From: M55B112 sp040880545
Lineage (GTDB): Bacteria; Bacteroidota; Bacteroidia; Bacteroidales; GCA-2748055
Length of the DNA: 24,496 nt
NCBI GenBank assembly: GCA_040880545.1
Contig: JBBDIE010000100.1
Location: 1-24,496, forward strand
Reading direction: 5' to 3'
A program made the translations under genes and the position numbers. The notes under the pieces were generated by a model. The model saw only the letters and a list, made by a program, of their open reading frames with translations. It made no database searches and was not told where the DNA came from. This document shows, in pieces, positions 1 to 7,769 of this stretch (position 1 is its first letter; each line of letters begins with the position of its first letter).

Positions 1-1
1 T

Positions 2-241
2 ATGAATATTATAATCTTAGGATCAGGATGTGCCAGGTGTGATGCCCTCGAGAAGATTACCAGGCAAGCGTTGGAGGAACTGAAGATTGAAGCTTCAGTT
101 GAGAAGACCGGAGACATACAGGAGATATTGCAATATTCAGTAATAAGAACTCCTGCTCTGGTGATCAACGAAAAGGTGGTGCTCGTGGGCCAGGTACCGG
201 CAATGACTGAACTGAAAAGTTTATTGATGGGAAATGTATAG
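2..241 (+). CDS. arsE: ArsE-like small thioredoxin-fold protein (CxxC)
   Basis: This 79-residue cytoplasmic protein has a thioredoxin-like start: a short hydrophobic strand, then GCARCD with Cys10 and Cys13 as the redox pair. A later TPALVINE stretch corresponds to the cis-proline region of thioredoxin folds. There is no signal peptide. Small redox-active disulfide proteins of this size belong to the thioredoxin_3 group. With the next two genes it gives the order seen in arsEFG clusters, where ArsE and ArsF are reported to act together in reducing nitro-aromatic arsenicals and ArsG exports the amino product. Its stop overlaps or abuts the start of the next gene, so translation is probably coupled. 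The start sits at base 2 of the window, so upstream signals, and any ArsR-type repressor, cannot be seen. The redox fold is well supported; the Ars assignment rests on context. Confidence 0.7.
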   Translation: MNIIILGSGCARCDALEKITRQALEELKIEASVEKTGDIQEILQYSVIRTPALVINEKVVLVGQVPAMTELKSLLMGNV

Positions 242-245
242 ATGT

Positions 246-662
246 ATGAAATATAGGATTGTGAGGTTAATTATCCCGTTATTTGCCGGTGTATTATTCT
301 CCTGCGGAAATAATCAACAGTCGGACCTGTTTGATCCGGATAGTGATAATATTCAGCTTGTACTTTTTCACCTGGAAACAAGTTGTGCATCATGTGATGC
401 AGTGAAAAATGAAACACTGGCGGTAATGGAAAACAGCTTTCCGGAGGAGGTAAATGCGGGGGAGATCAGGTTTGTTGCCATGAATTTCAGTGATAAAGGC
501 GGCAGGGAAGCGGCGGAGCTTCTGAGGGCCACGGGACAGTCGTTTTATATTGTAAAGGGTGAAACCGTTGTAAATCTGACAAGTGATGCGTTTATGTTTG
601 CAAATACGCATCCTCAAAGATTTCGTGACACACTGAAGAACGAGATCCAAAAACTCCGCTAA
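246..662 (+). CDS. arsF: ArsF family thioredoxin-like lipoprotein
   Basis: A predicted lipoprotein of 138 residues. A basic n-region and a hydrophobic core lead to a lipobox-like LFSC with Cys20 as the lipidation site. The mature part carries a thioredoxin-type CASC pair (Cys47, Cys50). It resembles the family that databases name 'nitrophenyl compound nitroreductase subunit ArsF'. I prefer the ATG at 246 because it gives a standard MKYR... lipoprotein n-region. An in-frame ATG at 234 overlaps the end of the upstream gene by eight bases and is also possible. It stops three bases before the permease ATG, so the three genes are one transcription unit. The lipidated thiol protein would sit at the membrane beside the permease. 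The F in the lipobox (LFSC) is unusual but tolerated in Bacteroidota. Confidence 0.72.
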   Translation: MKYRIVRLIIPLFAGVLFSCGNNQQSDLFDPDSDNIQLVLFHLETSCASCDAVKNETLAVMENSFPEEVNAGEIRFVAMNFSDKGGREAAELLRATGQSFYIVKGETVVNLTSDAFMFANTHPQRFRDTLKNEIQKLR

Positions 663-665
663 AGC

Positions 666-1351
666 ATGGAGGCTTTGCTAAATGAATTGTATGCGAACGC
701 TTCAGGACCGTTAATTTCGGCCCTGCTTTTGGGTTTGCTCACCGCTATGGCTCCGTGTCCGCTTACTTTAAACATTACAGCCATTGGATATATCAGTAAA
801 GACCTCAGTCATAGAAACAGGATATTTTACAACGGCCTCTTTTACACGCTGGGAACCCTGTTTTCATACACAGGACTGGCACTTATTCTCTTTTTTGGTG
901 CCGATCAGTTTAAAATTTCTTCGATTTTCCAACAATACTCAGAGAAAATCATAGGGCCGTTATTGCTGATCATAGGGATTTTTATGCTGGGTTTGCTACA
1001 ACTGCGTTTTCCGGCATTTTCCCGGTTTACAAATAGATTTCAGCACCGTAAGCGATTCAGTTTCAGAGATGCTTTTTTGTTAGGGGCGGTTCTGGCCCTG
1101 GCTTTTTGTCCATACAGCGGGATTCTCTATTTTGGCATTCTGATCCCGCTTACTATCACGTCGGAAGCGATCCACCTGCCACTGGTGTTCTCCATTGCAG
1201 CGGGACTCCCGGTGGTCATATTTGCATGGCTACTGGCATTTGCAATTGCGGGCGTGGGTAAACTATATAACAGACTAAAAGCATTTGAGTACTGGTTCAG
1301 AAAAGTGGTTGCAGTGGTTTTTATAGGTATAGGTATATTTTACCTAATTTT
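666..1351 (+). CDS. arsG: ArsG family DsbD/CcdA-like permease, 3' end lost in assembly gap
   Basis: An integral membrane protein of the DsbD/CcdA superfamily; 228 codons are readable before the run of N. It shows about six hydrophobic segments. Two conserved Cys-Pro motifs are placed as in CcdA-type proteins: APCP (Cys31) near the end of the first helix and FCP (Cys148) after the loop that follows helix three. The family carries the database name 'aromatic aminobenzylarsenical efflux permease ArsG'. Known relatives are about this length, so only a few C-terminal codons are probably missing. It starts three bases after arsF. Reading through the N run to a stop at 1466 is an artefact, because the bases after the gap belong to another gene. 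An alternative view is that the three proteins form a general thiol-relay system and not an arsenical-specific one. Confidence 0.75.
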
Positions 1352-1451
1352 NNNNNNNNNNNNNNNNNNNNNNNNNNNNNNNNNNNNNNNNNNNNNNNNN
1401 NNNNNNNNNNNNNNNNNNNNNNNNNNNNNNNNNNNNNNNNNNNNNNNNNNN
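1352..1451. other. Assembly gap of 100 N
   Basis: There are exactly 100 undetermined bases, the usual placeholder for a scaffold join of unknown length. It cuts arsG on its left and a metallophosphoesterase on its right. The true distance between them, and any genes lost in it, cannot be known from this sequence. Confidence 0.99.
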
Positions 1452-1452
1452 A

Positions 1453-1920
1453 TTCACATGGGGTGATATGGCATTTTTTTCATTGAATTCAACAGCTGTA
1501 TTCATGGGAGAACAGGAACAATGGCTCGAAGAAGAAATAATTAATACCGGTAAACCCTGGAATATCGTTTATTTTCATCACTCTCCCTACTCAACAGGCA
1601 AGCATGGCAACGAGCGAAAAATGCAGTTTGATTACCATGGGATGGGTATTGATGTTGTCTTTACGGGCCATGATCACAATTATTCACGGATTGAGAAAAT
1701 CGACGAACCGAATTTGTATTACATCATCAGCGGAAACGGCGGTAAGTCACTCTATGCTTGTGGAGATAAAGAACTCGATCCCGCCCTTTTTACTGTGAAC
1801 TGTTTTGATGAGGACTATGGCGCGGTTCGTGGCATCTACGACGGGACCACATTGATCCTCGAATTCTTTGCTGTGAGCAATACCCTGAATCCGGTTGACC
1901 GGATTGTCATTGAGAAATAA
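1453..1920 (+). CDS. Metallophosphoesterase (calcineurin-like), C-terminal fragment
   Basis: This is the 3' part of a calcineurin-like or purple-acid-phosphatase-like phosphoesterase. The frame is open from the first base after the gap, reading FTWGDMAFFSLNS, so the ATG at 1468 is internal and not a start. The fragment carries two late metal-binding motifs of the family: FHHSPYS, where the conserved His follows a hydrophobic strand, and FTGHDHNYSR, the GHxH motif. The earlier metal ligands (DxH, GDxxD, GNHE) must lie in the missing part. The substrate cannot be told from this piece. The family hydrolyses phosphomonoesters or diesters with a two-metal centre and in Bacteroidota is often secreted. 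It converges on the HAD phosphatase gene, 39 bases away. Confidence 0.85.
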   Translation, partial: FTWGDMAFFSLNSTAVFMGEQEQWLEEEIINTGKPWNIVYFHHSPYSTGKHGNERKMQFDYHGMGIDVVFTGHDHNYSRIEKIDEPNLYYIISGNGGKSLYACGDKELDPALFTVNCFDEDYGAVRGIYDGTTLILEFFAVSNTLNPVDRIVIEK

Positions 1921-1959
1921 AACCATCGGGTACCTTCCCGTAGCATCCAGGGCATCCCT

Positions 1960-2613
1960 TTAAATTTTGCGCCACCGTTTCTTCCTGGCGAGCCATCTCA
2001 GCTTGATCTCCGGTTTTACCGCCACCGGATTCCCCACACATTGCATTACAAACCGGTCGGTATAGGCATCTCCATAATACCATGCGGTATCCAGGGGAAA
2101 ATTATTGGTTTTGCAATAATCTATCATTCTGACTGCCTTTTCCTCACCAAATACCAGCTTGCCAACCGATCTGCCTGTGAACCGGCCATCGGTTACCTCA
2201 AGGGATGAACATACCACATCATCCAATTGCAGATATTCGGCTATGGGATCACAGAGATAGGGCAGTGCCGAGGAAAGCAACAGCAGCCGAGCATTATTTT
2301 TCTGGTGAATTTCAATTTCACGCTTTACTTCCGGACGGATAAGTTTGAGCAGGAAAGGAATCACATGTGTGTTTGCAAGTGCATGAACTTCTTCTTCCTT
2401 TAATCCCTTAAGCCACTGCATCATAGAGAGTACTATCTTATTTGCATCTTTCAGGTCAAATTTATATAGAACGGCATAATAGATGGCCTGGCGGAAATCG
2501 CGCATGGTCATAAATCCCATCCTGCGCGACATCTGAACAACCAACTTACTGCTGTTGACTGATAGTATGGTTTTGTCAAGATCAAATGCAGCGATATAAG
2601 GTGCCAGTTCCAT
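1960..2613 (-). CDS. HAD-IB family phosphatase
   Basis: A 217-residue haloacid-dehalogenase hydrolase of the SerB/PgpC-like IB group. Motif I is FDLDKT with the nucleophile Asp11 and acid Asp13. Motif II is the Ser in LLLSSALP near residue 115. Motif IV is GDAYTD with acidic Asp182 and Asp186. A helical cap lies between motifs I and II. The C-terminus is strongly basic (WLARKKRWRK), which could touch membrane phosphates. It is the last of three minus-strand genes, five bases after a lipid kinase and downstream of a PlsC acyltransferase. That context suggests a phospholipid headgroup phosphatase, for example of a phosphatidylglycerophosphate or lysophosphatidate type, in place of phosphoserine phosphatase. 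The HAD-IB fold is secure; the lipid substrate is inferred from neighbours. Confidence 0.85.
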   Translation of the reverse strand: MELAPYIAAFDLDKTILSVNSSKLVVQMSRRMGFMTMRDFRQAIYYAVLYKFDLKDANKIVLSMMQWLKGLKEEEVHALANTHVIPFLLKLIRPEVKREIEIHQKNNARLLLLSSALPYLCDPIAEYLQLDDVVCSSLEVTDGRFTGRSVGKLVFGEEKAVRMIDYCKTNNFPLDTAWYYGDAYTDRFVMQCVGNPVAVKPEIKLRWLARKKRWRKI

Positions 2614-2618
2614 CTCAA

Positions 2619-3563
2619 TTACTTATTGTTATCCAGGTAAAAATAATGGTCGCCTTCCGGATTAAAGATAACGGGAATTTTCTGTGAATAAATCCGTACA
2701 TTAAAAGTTGATGCATAAAAGACCTCCCCGTCCACGTGAAACGGGACCTCCTTACCAAAGTCCACTTCAAAATTGTCGGTGGTGTAGTAATGGACTTTTT
2801 TATCTCCCGTATGTGCTCCCTTTGATACCTTCAGGAGTATGTCCAGTCTTTTTAATATCCCAAGTTTTTTGATCAGGCACACGTCAAGCAACCCGTCATT
2901 TGCAATGGCATGCGGTGTAAGGTAAAATCCTCCACCATACCTTCTTCCGTTGGAGATGGTGTTTATAAAACAACTCATCTCCTCCACCTTACCATCCTTT
3001 TTCACATGTACAATATACTCTTTAAAGAAGAAGAGGGTGCCGAGAATTGCCCTGAGATATTTTCCCTTACCACCCATCCTGGTTTCACCGGGTGCGATAT
3101 AATTCTTGGCAGCTACCTCTGCATCGAATCCCAGTCCCATCCCATTAAAAAACGGGATCCCGTTGCAGGTTCCATAATCCATCTGAATAACATTCATGTC
3201 GAAAAAAAGCTTCCAGTGCTGCTCTTCAAACCTGTCGGGAAACCCAAGTATCTGATTGAAATCGTTACCAGTACCGGCCGGAATAATTCCGGTTATAATA
3301 TTTTCTTTCCCGATGATTGCCTTGCCAACTTCATTCATTGTACCATCGCCGCCAACGGCAATGATGTTATGATACCCCAGGTCAGCAAATTTCCTGGCGA
3401 GTTCGGAAGCATGGCCGGGACGTTCAGTTATGGCAATATCTGCATCTATACCAAAATGTTGAATCTTCTTTTTTAGTTCAGGAATGATTCTTTCTCCATC
3501 ACCATTTCCGGCAATTGGGTTGGCAATAAAGGCCCATTTTTTTTGCATTGTGTTTTTGGTCAT
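2619..3563 (-). CDS. Diacylglycerol kinase family lipid kinase (YegS/DgkB type)
   Basis: A 314-residue soluble lipid kinase of the DAGK catalytic family. It has the diagnostic nucleotide-binding motifs NPIAGNGDG (residues 15-23), VGGDGTMNE (GGDGT at 71-75) and PAGTGNDF (95-102). The C-terminal beta domain includes NDGLLDVCL and a late FHVDGE segment, as in YegS and DgkB. Family members phosphorylate diacylglycerol or a related lipid at the inner face of the cytoplasmic membrane, producing phosphatidate. An internal Met at residue 6 is a second possible start. It lies 29 bases after the acyltransferase and five before the HAD phosphatase, so the three are very likely co-transcribed. Together they could recycle diacylglycerol and tune phosphatidate. 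The exact lipid substrate is unproven; sphingoid or other lipids are known for relatives. Confidence 0.9.
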   Translation of the reverse strand: MTKNTMQKKWAFIANPIAGNGDGERIIPELKKKIQHFGIDADIAITERPGHASELARKFADLGYHNIIAVGGDGTMNEVGKAIIGKENIITGIIPAGTGNDFNQILGFPDRFEEQHWKLFFDMNVIQMDYGTCNGIPFFNGMGLGFDAEVAAKNYIAPGETRMGGKGKYLRAILGTLFFFKEYIVHVKKDGKVEEMSCFINTISNGRRYGGGFYLTPHAIANDGLLDVCLIKKLGILKRLDILLKVSKGAHTGDKKVHYYTTDNFEVDFGKEVPFHVDGEVFYASTFNVRIYSQKIPVIFNPEGDHYFYLDNNK

Positions 3564-3592
3564 GCTATTTCAGGGGATTTGGTCCGGATAAT

Positions 3593-4318
3593 TTAGTTCA
3601 CTGGTGAAGCTGATTCAATAACTTTTTTTACCCGGTCGATGATCTCTTTGTCTTCAAGGGATGCCAGCGATTCATTTTTTATCGGTTCATGTATTACTAC
3701 TTCCAGTTTTGATCCAAAATTGATATGAAACCTGTTTTTGGGTTTCAGTTTAAAAAAACCATTCAGTGTAACCGGGAGTATATCTGTCCCTGATGCTCTC
3801 AGTAAATAAATGAAGCCACGGTAAAAAGGGTTGATCTTTCCGTTCAGGGTCCTGGTTCCCTCCGGAAATATGGCGATCGTCATATTTTCTGAGTTTTCAA
3901 TCAGCTGTTCTACCATTCTCCTTGTATTTCTGATATTTGCCATGGTCATGGGTATATAATCGGTCATGAGCAACATCTTACCAAAGAGAGGAATCCTTAA
4001 TAACCTTTCATGGCCAAACCAGCTGACCCCCGGAAAAAATGCCATAATCGCTACTATATCAAACAGGCTGGAATGGTTTGCAAGGAGGATATATTTCTTA
4101 TTTCTGTCTAAAAGTTCCTTCCCTGTAATATGCAACCGCTTGCCCATGATCGGGAAAACCGATTTGGCCCAGATATACATGATTGCATATACCCCTTTTT
4201 TCCAACGAAACCAGGAGAATGACAAGACAATGAATACGGCAACGGAAGTGTAGGTGTACAACAACATGAAGACGGGGACCGAAATAGCAAAATAGAGTCT
4301 TTGTCGAAGCATCAGCAA
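3593..4318 (-). CDS. plsC: 1-acyl-sn-glycerol-3-phosphate acyltransferase (PlsC family)
   Basis: A 241-residue membrane-associated acyltransferase. An N-terminal hydrophobic segment (about residues 10-35) precedes the catalytic block NHSSLFD (His82 and Asp87 of the NHx4D motif). The FPEGTR motif (151-156) binds the glycerol-phosphate group. PlsC transfers an acyl chain to position 2 of lysophosphatidate, giving phosphatidate, the common precursor of membrane phospholipids. It is the promoter-proximal gene of the operon plsC, lipid kinase, HAD phosphatase. The start chosen is the ATG at 4318; an in-frame Met two codons later is equally usable. Bacteroidota often carry several PlsC paralogues, some acting on ornithine lipids, so the acceptor is likely but not certain. 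Confidence 0.88.
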   Translation of the reverse strand: MLMLRQRLYFAISVPVFMLLYTYTSVAVFIVLSFSWFRWKKGVYAIMYIWAKSVFPIMGKRLHITGKELLDRNKKYILLANHSSLFDIVAIMAFFPGVSWFGHERLLRIPLFGKMLLMTDYIPMTMANIRNTRRMVEQLIENSENMTIAIFPEGTRTLNGKINPFYRGFIYLLRASGTDILPVTLNGFFKLKPKNRFHINFGSKLEVVIHEPIKNESLASLEDKEIIDRVKKVIESASPVN

Positions 4319-4594
4319 GCAATTGGTTTAATTGGAGTTGAGGTTGCCGGCCGAAAGATACTATAAAATGTGAATTTCACCTACGGATGCTTCGTTTACA
4401 GTGGTTTAATGAAAGCCATGCATGGACTCTGATGCTGAAGAATTAAAGGGGACAGCAAGGAGAGATAAACATTTTACGGGTCCTATTTACAGACAATCTT
4501 TTTTTTAAAATCCAGGATAAACTCTTTTACCAAATGATCATCGGATATTCAATAATTGTTAAATTTAAACTTTCAATGACCTAACTCAAACTTT
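4319..4594. other. Divergent intergenic region, 276 bases
   Basis: No coding potential is seen. The region must hold promoters for the lipid operon (minus) and the M14 peptidase (plus). No exact TAnnTTTG element is present for either; TATCTTTC (minus, 4360-4353) is the nearest match, one base off. GTGAATTTCAC at 4370-4380 is an 11-base near-palindrome that might be an operator. Confidence 0.4.
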
Positions 4595-7225
4595 ATGAAA
4601 CGTATGAAAAGCGTATGGATGGTTGCATTGACCATCTTACTTACAGTTCCAGTGAATGCTTCCACAGTACGGGACGAACCCGTGAAATCTCCGGATTCTT
4701 ATTTTGGTTTTCAGCCGGGATCTGATGGTAATTTATTCAATTACAAGGATCTGATCGGATACCTGAAGGATTTGGAAAAAGTCTCATCCTGCATTAAATT
4801 GGAGGAGATCGGCACATCGCCCATGGGAAAGAAAATCTATATCGCATTTATTTCAAGTGAAGAGAACATTGCCAGGTTACCGGAATTTAAGGAGATGAAC
4901 AGGGAGCTTGCCCTGAATCCAGGGTTGGATGAATCAACCAGGGCTGAATATTTCAGAGAGGGGAGGACTTTTGTACTGGCCACCCTTTCCATGCACTCTT
5001 CTGAAGTTGGGCCTTCCCAGGCGGCACCGTTAATCGCATACGACCTGGTTACAACCAAAGATGAAAACAAGCTGAAGTGGATGAACGATGTGGTATACAT
5101 GATGGTCCCGAGCCATAATCCGGACGGTATGGATATGATCGTTGATGATTACAAAAAACATAAAGGGACCAAATACGACGGAGCCTCACTTCCGGATGTA
5201 TATCATAAATATGTGGGTCATGATAACAACCGTGATTTTGTGATTCTGAGCCAGGAGGATACAAAGGCAATCGCTGCAATTTACAACCAGACGTGGTACC
5301 CCCAGGTGATGGTGGAAAAGCATCAGATGGGTTCTACAGGGGTACGTTACTTTGTTCCCCCAAATCATGATCCCATCGCAGAAAATGTGCCGGCTGGGAT
5401 ATTTTCATGGTCGGGGCTTTTCGGGCAGAATATGGCCAATGATATGACAGGCGCAGGGCTTGCTGGTGTTGCACAGCATTATCTATTTGATGATTACTGG
5501 CCGGGGTCCACGGAGACATGTATCTGGAAAAACGTAATAGGTTTCCTGACCGAAGCTGCCAGTGTCAGAACGGCTTCTCCGATATACATCGAACCAGGTG
5601 AACTCAGGGTTGGGGGCAAAGGACTGTCTGAATATAAAAAGAGTATCAATATGCTGCTTCCCTGGGAAGGAGGCTGGTGGAGGTTGGGTGATATCGTTGA
5701 ATATGAAATAGTTTCCACGATGTCTATTTTGAAAACAGCCTCACTTTACCGGGAAGAGATCCTGCGGTTCCGTAATGATATATGCAGAGAAATGGTTGAA
5801 ACAGGAAAGAATAAACCTCCCTATTACTATATTCTTCCGCAGGAACAGCATGATGCAGGTGAGCTGGTGAACCTGGCGGCACTACTGAAGGAGCACGGGG
5901 TTAATCTTTTCAAACTTGAACAGGACATTGTCATAGACGATATAGCGCATCACCGTGGAGATATCGTTGTCCCTTTGGCTCAGCCGTTCCGGGCATTTAT
6001 TAAGGAGGTGATGGAGCACCAGGAATTTCCTGAAAGACATTATACCCCGGGCGGGGAGTTGATAAAGCCCTATGACATCACCAGTTGGTCGTTGCCGCTG
6101 CACCGGCATGTGAAATCGTTCGAGGTAAATACAAGGTCCGGGGATCTTGAGAACAATATCAGTCCGTTGGTTGGTGAATTTAGTATGGCCCAGCCAATGG
6201 CCGATTATGCGGATAAAGTGATTTTACCGGTGAATTATAACGAATCTTTTAAGGCAGCATTTAAAGCGCTTGAAGAGGGAATGGAAGTGAGCCGGCTGAA
6301 AGGAAATATGAGTCTTGATGGAAAAGTGGTGAAGGAGGGAAGTTTTGTGATTTCACTTGATGGGAAGAAGGGAACGGCCGCGAGACAGCTGGTGGAAAAC
6401 CTTGATTTCCCTGTAATTTCAGTTTCTGGTGAAACAGAATTGCAAACTGAAGCAATGAAAATCCCCAGGATTGCCCTGGTGGAAACCTATTTCCATGACA
6501 TGGATGCCGGCTGGACAAGGTATATCTTCGACAGCTATTCCATTCCGTTTAAAAAAGTGAGGCCCCACGAGATCGCTGAAGCAGGGATCTCCAAAAATTT
6601 TGATGTGATCATATTTCCGGATACAGACAAGAACTTGTTGATGGAGGGAAAATACAAATCGGGAGACAGTTATTACCAGGGGAATTATCATCCCGATTAT
6701 ATAAAAGGACTAGGCAAGGAAGGAATGGAGGCGTTGATGACTTTTATTGACAAAGGAGGTGTGATCATAAGTTGGGGAAGGTCAGCCGGATTATTTGAGG
6801 GAACATTAAAGATTGAGCGGGGTGATCAGACAGAGGAGTTCAACCTGCCCTTCAGCGATATCTCATCGGATCTTCAAAAAAACGGCTTGTATATTCCGGG
6901 AAGCCTGCTGCAGGTCAACCTCCTGAAAGAACACCGGCTAACATTGGGTATGCCATCGAAGATTGGTGTATTTACAAGGGGAAGGCCTGTTTTCAGGACT
7001 ACGATTCCGGGATTTGATATGGACCGGAGGGTGATTGCCCGCTACCCTGAAAAAGATCTGTTGTTGAGCGGATATGCCGCTGAAGAGGAGAAGGCAGGAG
7101 CCCAAAGCGCTATGATCTGGGTGAAGAAGGGCGATGGCCAATTTATATTCTTTGGGTTCAATCCGCAGTTCCGTGCATCGACACAAAGCTCTTATAAATT
7201 ATTGTTTAACGCGATTCTGTTGTAG
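4595..7225 (+). CDS. Secreted M14 family zinc carboxypeptidase with C-terminal GATase1-like region
   Basis: An 876-residue exported metallopeptidase. A signal peptide covers about residues 1-23, with probable cleavage after VNA. The M14 domain occupies roughly residues 40-370. Zinc ligands are His134 and Glu137 in HSSEVG, and His243 in EKHQMG. Asn212-Arg213 (NNRDF) match the substrate-carboxylate-binding pair, and Glu320 in FLTEAAS fits the catalytic glutamate. From about residue 620, KIPRIALVET starts an alpha/beta region like the glutamine-amidotransferase-like C-terminal domain seen in large Bacteroidota M14 proteins. No catalytic Cys triad is evident there, so it is probably structural or substrate-binding. 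The enzyme likely trims peptides or peptidoglycan-derived peptides in the periplasm or outside. A GNAT acetyltransferase follows 18 bases later on the same strand. The family call is secure; the substrate is unknown. Confidence 0.92.
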   Translation: MKRMKSVWMVALTILLTVPVNASTVRDEPVKSPDSYFGFQPGSDGNLFNYKDLIGYLKDLEKVSSCIKLEEIGTSPMGKKIYIAFISSEENIARLPEFKEMNRELALNPGLDESTRAEYFREGRTFVLATLSMHSSEVGPSQAAPLIAYDLVTTKDENKLKWMNDVVYMMVPSHNPDGMDMIVDDYKKHKGTKYDGASLPDVYHKYVGHDNNRDFVILSQEDTKAIAAIYNQTWYPQVMVEKHQMGSTGVRYFVPPNHDPIAENVPAGIFSWSGLFGQNMANDMTGAGLAGVAQHYLFDDYWPGSTETCIWKNVIGFLTEAASVRTASPIYIEPGELRVGGKGLSEYKKSINMLLPWEGGWWRLGDIVEYEIVSTMSILKTASLYREEILRFRNDICREMVETGKNKPPYYYILPQEQHDAGELVNLAALLKEHGVNLFKLEQDIVIDDIAHHRGDIVVPLAQPFRAFIKEVMEHQEFPERHYTPGGELIKPYDITSWSLPLHRHVKSFEVNTRSGDLENNISPLVGEFSMAQPMADYADKVILPVNYNESFKAAFKALEEGMEVSRLKGNMSLDGKVVKEGSFVISLDGKKGTAARQLVENLDFPVISVSGETELQTEAMKIPRIALVETYFHDMDAGWTRYIFDSYSIPFKKVRPHEIAEAGISKNFDVIIFPDTDKNLLMEGKYKSGDSYYQGNYHPDYIKGLGKEGMEALMTFIDKGGVIISWGRSAGLFEGTLKIERGDQTEEFNLPFSDISSDLQKNGLYIPGSLLQVNLLKEHRLTLGMPSKIGVFTRGRPVFRTTIPGFDMDRRVIARYPEKDLLLSGYAAEEEKAGAQSAMIWVKKGDGQFIFFGFNPQFRASTQSSYKLLFNAILL

Positions 7226-7243
7226 AGGGAATGTTGGATAATC

Positions 7244-7759
7244 ATGGTAAAAAACAATGGTATTCGTACTGAATTTCAGTCAATATCCATCCGGGAAATC
7301 AGGAAAGAGGATGAACCCATGATGGGGAGGATCATACGAGGATGTTTTGAAGATTATGATGCCACCCGGCAGGGAACTGTTTTTTCTGATCCGGTAATCG
7401 ACCGGCTGTATGGCGAATTTAACGGGTCGCGCAGTGCTTATTATGTACTGGAACTGGATGGAGAGGTAAAGGGAGGATCGGGTATTCAGCAGCTCAAGGG
7501 TGCGGAACCAGATGTTTGTGAGCTGCAGAAAATGTATCTGAAAAGTGAAGTACGCGGTAAAGGATTTGGCAGGGCTCTTCTGGAAAGGTGCCTGGTGTTT
7601 GCTCGTCATAGAGGATATAAAATATGTTACCTGGAAAGCCTGCCAGAACTGAAAGATGCACTCAGAATGTATGAACGGTCAGGATTCAGATACATAGATT
7701 CGCGGATGGGGAATACCGGGTATTATGGATGCTCCTTATTTATGACAATTGAATTATAA
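7244..7759 (+). CDS. GNAT family N-acetyltransferase
   Basis: A 171-residue cytoplasmic acetyltransferase. The acetyl-CoA pyrophosphate-binding motif A is visible as VRGKGFGRALL (about residues 103-113). It follows the strand ELQKMYLKSE and is followed by the motif-B strand YLESLP and the helix containing MYERSGFRY. The N-terminal motif SIREIRKEDEPMM is typical of the fold's first strand and helix. GNAT enzymes move an acetyl group from acetyl-CoA to an amine; nothing here identifies the acceptor. It starts 18 bases after the M14 peptidase stop and is probably transcribed with it. It converges with the next gene, leaving ten bases between stops and no room for a dedicated terminator. Confidence 0.88.
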   Translation: MVKNNGIRTEFQSISIREIRKEDEPMMGRIIRGCFEDYDATRQGTVFSDPVIDRLYGEFNGSRSAYYVLELDGEVKGGSGIQQLKGAEPDVCELQKMYLKSEVRGKGFGRALLERCLVFARHRGYKICYLESLPELKDALRMYERSGFRYIDSRMGNTGYYGCSLFMTIEL

Positions 7760-7769
7760 GATCAGGAAA

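Noticed and set aside
1921..1959. GGGTACCTTCCC hairpin between the phosphoesterase and HAD genes
   Set aside because: The stem is only three to four pairs with no T-run on either side; too weak to call a terminator.
2910..3476. Long 188-codon plus-strand frame inside the lipid kinase gene
   Set aside because: It is antisense to a well-supported kinase with all family motifs and shows no recognisable protein features.
4370..4380. GTGAATTTCAC near-palindrome upstream of plsC as a defined operator
   Set aside because: An 11-base near-palindrome is expected by chance in a window this long, and no regulator gene is adjacent.
7280..7609. 109-codon minus-strand frame inside the GNAT gene
   Set aside because: It lies antisense to a clear acetyltransferase and has a composition typical of shadow frames.
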